DNA from: an uncultured Pseudogracilibacillus sp.
GTDB taxonomy: Bacteria; Bacillota; Bacilli; Bacillales; Amphibacillaceae
DNA: 8,276 nucleotides
NCBI GenBank assembly: GCA_937960785.1
Contig: CALGOZ010000088.1
Coordinates: 1-8,276 of the forward strand
Direction of reading: 5' to 3'
Under the pieces are notes generated by a model. The model was not told the DNA's origin and did no database searches. It saw nothing but the letters and a program-made list of their open reading frames with translations. A program made the translations under genes and the position numbers. Below, in pieces: positions 6,313 to 8,276 of this stretch. Numbering within the stretch: the stretch's first letter is position 1; every line of letters starts with the position of its first letter.

Positions 6313-6366
6313 TAAATTAAACATTTAAAAGTAATGAAACGATGAACATAAAGACGAAAAACTTTT

Positions 6367-6373
6367 GAGGAGG
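6367..6373 (+). promoter_or_regulatory. Ribosome binding site that fixes the groEL start
   Basis: GAGGAGG lies 12 nt before the ATG at 6386, in the 73-base gap after groES. The reading frame stays open back to a TTG at 6365, but that codon overlaps this site and would add MRRFFIT before the universal MAKDIKF start of GroEL, so it is rejected. Confidence 0.85.
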
Positions 6374-6385
6374 TTTTTTATAACA

Positions 6386-8017
6386 ATGGCTAAAGACATT
6401 AAATTTAGTGAAGAAGCTCGTAATGCATTGCTCGATGGTGTAAATCAGTTAGCAGATGCAGTAAAAGTAACTTTAGGTCCAAAGGGACGTAACGTAGTTT
6501 TAGATAGGTCTTTCGGTGCTCCATTAATTACGAACGACGGAGTATCTATTGCTAAAGAAATCGAATTTGAAGACCGTTTTGAAAATATGGGTGCTCAGTT
6601 AGTTCAAGAAGTAGCTTCAAAGACAAATGATGTCGCAGGTGACGGAACAACAACGGCGACAGTTTTAGCTCAAGCAATGATCCGTGAAGGATTGAAAAAC
6701 GTTGCGGCAGGAGCTAACCCAGTAGGCATTCGTCGTGGAATTGAAAAGGCAGTAGAAGCAGCAACAGAAGGTTTAAGAGAAATCTCTAAGCAAATTGAAG
6801 ATAAAGAATCGATCGCACAAGTTGCAGCAATTTCCTCCGGCGACGAGCAAGTCGGTGAATTAATTGCTGAAGCGATGGAGCGTGTAGGTAACGACGGTGT
6901 TATCACAATTGAAGAGTCGAAAGGTTTTGCAACAGAATTAGAAGTTGTTGAAGGTATGGAATTCGACCGTGGTTATGCATCGCCTTATATGGTAACTGAC
7001 CAAGATAAGATGGAAGCTGTATTAGAAGATCCATATATCTTAATTACAGATAAGAAGATCTCTAACATCCAGGAAGTTTTACCAGTTCTTGAAGCAGTAG
7101 TTCAAGAAGGTAAGTCTATCTTAATTATCGCTGAAGACGTTGAGGGAGAAGCGTTAGCGACATTAGTCGTGAATAAGTTACGTGGAACATTTAACGCAGT
7201 AGCAGTAAAAGCACCTGGCTTCGGTGACCGTCGTAAAGCGATGTTAGAAGATATCGCAATCTTAACAGGTGGAGAAGTAATTACAGAAGACTTAGGACTC
7301 GACTTACAAAATACTCAAATTAGTCAGTTAGGACGTGCAGCGAAAGTTGTCGTTTCTAAAGAAAATACAACGATCGTAGAAGGTGCAGGTTCACAAGAAA
7401 ATATCGAAGCCCGCGTGAACCAAATCCGCGCTGAGTTGGAAGAGTCTACATCTGAATTTGATAAAGAAAAATTACAAGAGCGTCTCGCTAAGTTAGCTGG
7501 CGGTGTAGCAGTTATCAAGGTTGGTGCTGCAACAGAAACAGAATTAAAAGAGCGTAAACTCCGTATGGAAGACGCCCTTAACTCAACTCGTGCAGCAGTT
7601 GAAGAAGGAATTGTTTCTGGTGGTGGAACTGCCCTTATAAACGTCTACGAAAAAGTTGCTAGCTTAGACTTAGAAGGCGACGAGGAGACAGGTAAGAACA
7701 TTGTCTTACGTGCTTTAGAAGAGCCAGTTCGTCAAATCGCTGAAAACGCAGGTCTCGAAGGCTCCATTATCGTCGAGCGCTTGAAGGACGAAGAAACGGG
7801 AGTAGGTTACGACGCTGCTAAAGGTGAGTGGGTGAACATGGTCGATGCAGGAATCGTTGACCCAACGAAAGTTACTCGTTCTGCATTACAGCACGCAGCA
7901 TCTGTTGCCGCAATGTTCTTAACAACTGAGGCAGTAGTCGCAGACATTCCAGAAGAAAATGCAGGTGGCGCACCTGACATGGGCGGAATGGGTGGCGGCA
8001 TGCCAGGAATGATGTAA
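6386..8017 (+). CDS. groEL: 60 kDa chaperonin GroEL
   Basis: GroEL assembles as a double ring of 14 subunits in the cytoplasm and folds proteins in an ATP-driven chamber capped by GroES. From ATG 6386 it has 543 residues, the normal length (B. subtilis 544). It shows the equatorial ATP-binding segments TLGPKGRNV at 29-37 and GDGTTT at 85-90 (Asp86), the ATPase aspartate Asp396 in RMEDALNSTRAA, and the family signature AAVEEGIVSGGG at 403-414. The C-terminal tail is Gly/Met rich (GGMGGGMPGMM), as in most GroEL proteins. No key residue is missing. It is second in the operon after groES, under the CIRCE-controlled promoter, and is followed by a strong terminator. The subunit looks ordinary even though its partner GroES is short. 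Confidence 0.99.
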   Translation: MAKDIKFSEEARNALLDGVNQLADAVKVTLGPKGRNVVLDRSFGAPLITNDGVSIAKEIEFEDRFENMGAQLVQEVASKTNDVAGDGTTTATVLAQAMIREGLKNVAAGANPVGIRRGIEKAVEAATEGLREISKQIEDKESIAQVAAISSGDEQVGELIAEAMERVGNDGVITIEESKGFATELEVVEGMEFDRGYASPYMVTDQDKMEAVLEDPYILITDKKISNIQEVLPVLEAVVQEGKSILIIAEDVEGEALATLVVNKLRGTFNAVAVKAPGFGDRRKAMLEDIAILTGGEVITEDLGLDLQNTQISQLGRAAKVVVSKENTTIVEGAGSQENIEARVNQIRAELEESTSEFDKEKLQERLAKLAGGVAVIKVGAATETELKERKLRMEDALNSTRAAVEEGIVSGGGTALINVYEKVASLDLEGDEETGKNIVLRALEEPVRQIAENAGLEGSIIVERLKDEETGVGYDAAKGEWVNMVDAGIVDPTKVTRSALQHAASVAAMFLTTEAVVADIPEENAGGAPDMGGMGGGMPGMM

Positions 8018-8041
8018 CAAAAACAACATAATTGTTGATAT

Positions 8042-8076
8042 GACGGGGTTTGTGTGATGCAAACCTCGTCTTTTTT
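8042..8076 (+). terminator. Terminator of the groESL operon
   Basis: GACGGGGTTTG (8042-8052) pairs with CAAACCTCGTC (8060-8070) through ten Watson-Crick pairs and one G-T wobble, with a seven-base loop, followed directly by six T's. It starts 24 bases after the groEL stop codon. Confidence 0.95.
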
Positions 8077-8276
8077 ATGAAAAACCAACATTTATTTATA
8101 AACTAATTTAAAAGGCTATATTATTGGCTTTTAGGGAAAAGGTTTTACTATATAATTCCCTCAATTAAAATTCTCTGGAATTTTATTGACTTGTTGGAAA
8201 GCAGTTGAGATTGTTAGTAGCTGTAGTCAGAGTAGTTTTATATCTAAACTTACTTGTTAGAGGGTTCCATTGTGTA
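8077..8276. other. Right-edge spacer, no gene seen
   Basis: AT-rich sequence after the groESL terminator with no supported frame on either strand. It contains TATAAT (8151-8156) without a good -35, AGGGAA (8133-8138) with TTCCCT (8156-8161), the dyad at 8166-8185, and a TTGACT box (8186-8191) without a good -10. It is probably the leader of a gene beyond the window. Confidence 0.5.
8166..8185. repeat. Perfect 8-4-8 inverted repeat
   Basis: TAAAATTC (8166-8173) and GAATTTTA (8178-8185) are exact reverse complements around TCTG. The dyad abuts TTGACT at 8186-8191, so it could be an operator at a promoter or a weak hairpin. There is no T-run. Confidence 0.45.

Noticed and set aside
6327..6366. 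AAAAGT (6327-6332) and ACTTTT (6361-6366) inverted repeat before groEL
   Set aside because: Six bases with a 28-base loop in AT-rich sequence; too weak to claim control of groEL translation.
6365..6385. Seven-residue N-terminal extension of GroEL from TTG 6365
   Set aside because: The TTG overlaps the Shine-Dalgarno sequence, and GroEL begins with MAKDIKF at 6386.

Overview
The window looks like a chromosomal segment of a low-GC Gram-positive bacterium (Bacillota, most likely Bacillales and close to Bacillaceae). The evidence is the AT-rich sequence, strong AGGAGG-type ribosome binding sites with ATG, GTG and TTG starts, a HrcA/CIRCE-controlled groESL operon, and proteins that match remembered Bacillus subtilis RodA, YdiF, Rex, YdiK, YdiL, GroES and GroEL. 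The genus cannot be named from the sequence alone.

Layout. Positions 1-446 carry no gene I can support. rodA (447-1625, +), a cell-elongation peptidoglycan polymerase, converges on an ABC-F ATPase of the YdiF type (1745-3673, -), and the two share a bidirectional terminator at 1661-1705. Next is a gene-free stretch of about 500 bases (3686-4203) with a perfect 9-7-9 inverted repeat and weak promoter candidates on both strands. rex (4204-4854, +), the NADH/NAD+ sensing repressor, converges on a two-gene unit read on the minus strand: ydiL (CPBP membrane protease family) followed directly by ydiK (small two-span membrane protein). Their shared terminator hairpin reaches into the ydiK stop codon. 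Divergent from ydiL is groES-groEL (6052-8017, +), with a clear sigma-A promoter, a perfect CIRCE operator and a strong terminator. The last 200 bases hold no recognised gene.

How the genes relate. The order ydiF, rex, ydiK/ydiL, groESL is the B. subtilis ydi-groE neighbourhood. Two things found there in B. subtilis are missing: moaC (ydiG) between ydiF and rex, and tatAY-tatCY between rex and ydiK. A rodA gene sits beside ydiF. The genes are housekeeping (cell wall, translation, redox control, protein folding), and I see no mobile element, CRISPR array or defence system.

The most notable point is GroES. It has 86 residues instead of about 94-97, and the in-frame shortening falls where the roof beta-hairpin of the co-chaperonin dome should be, while the mobile loop and the core are intact.
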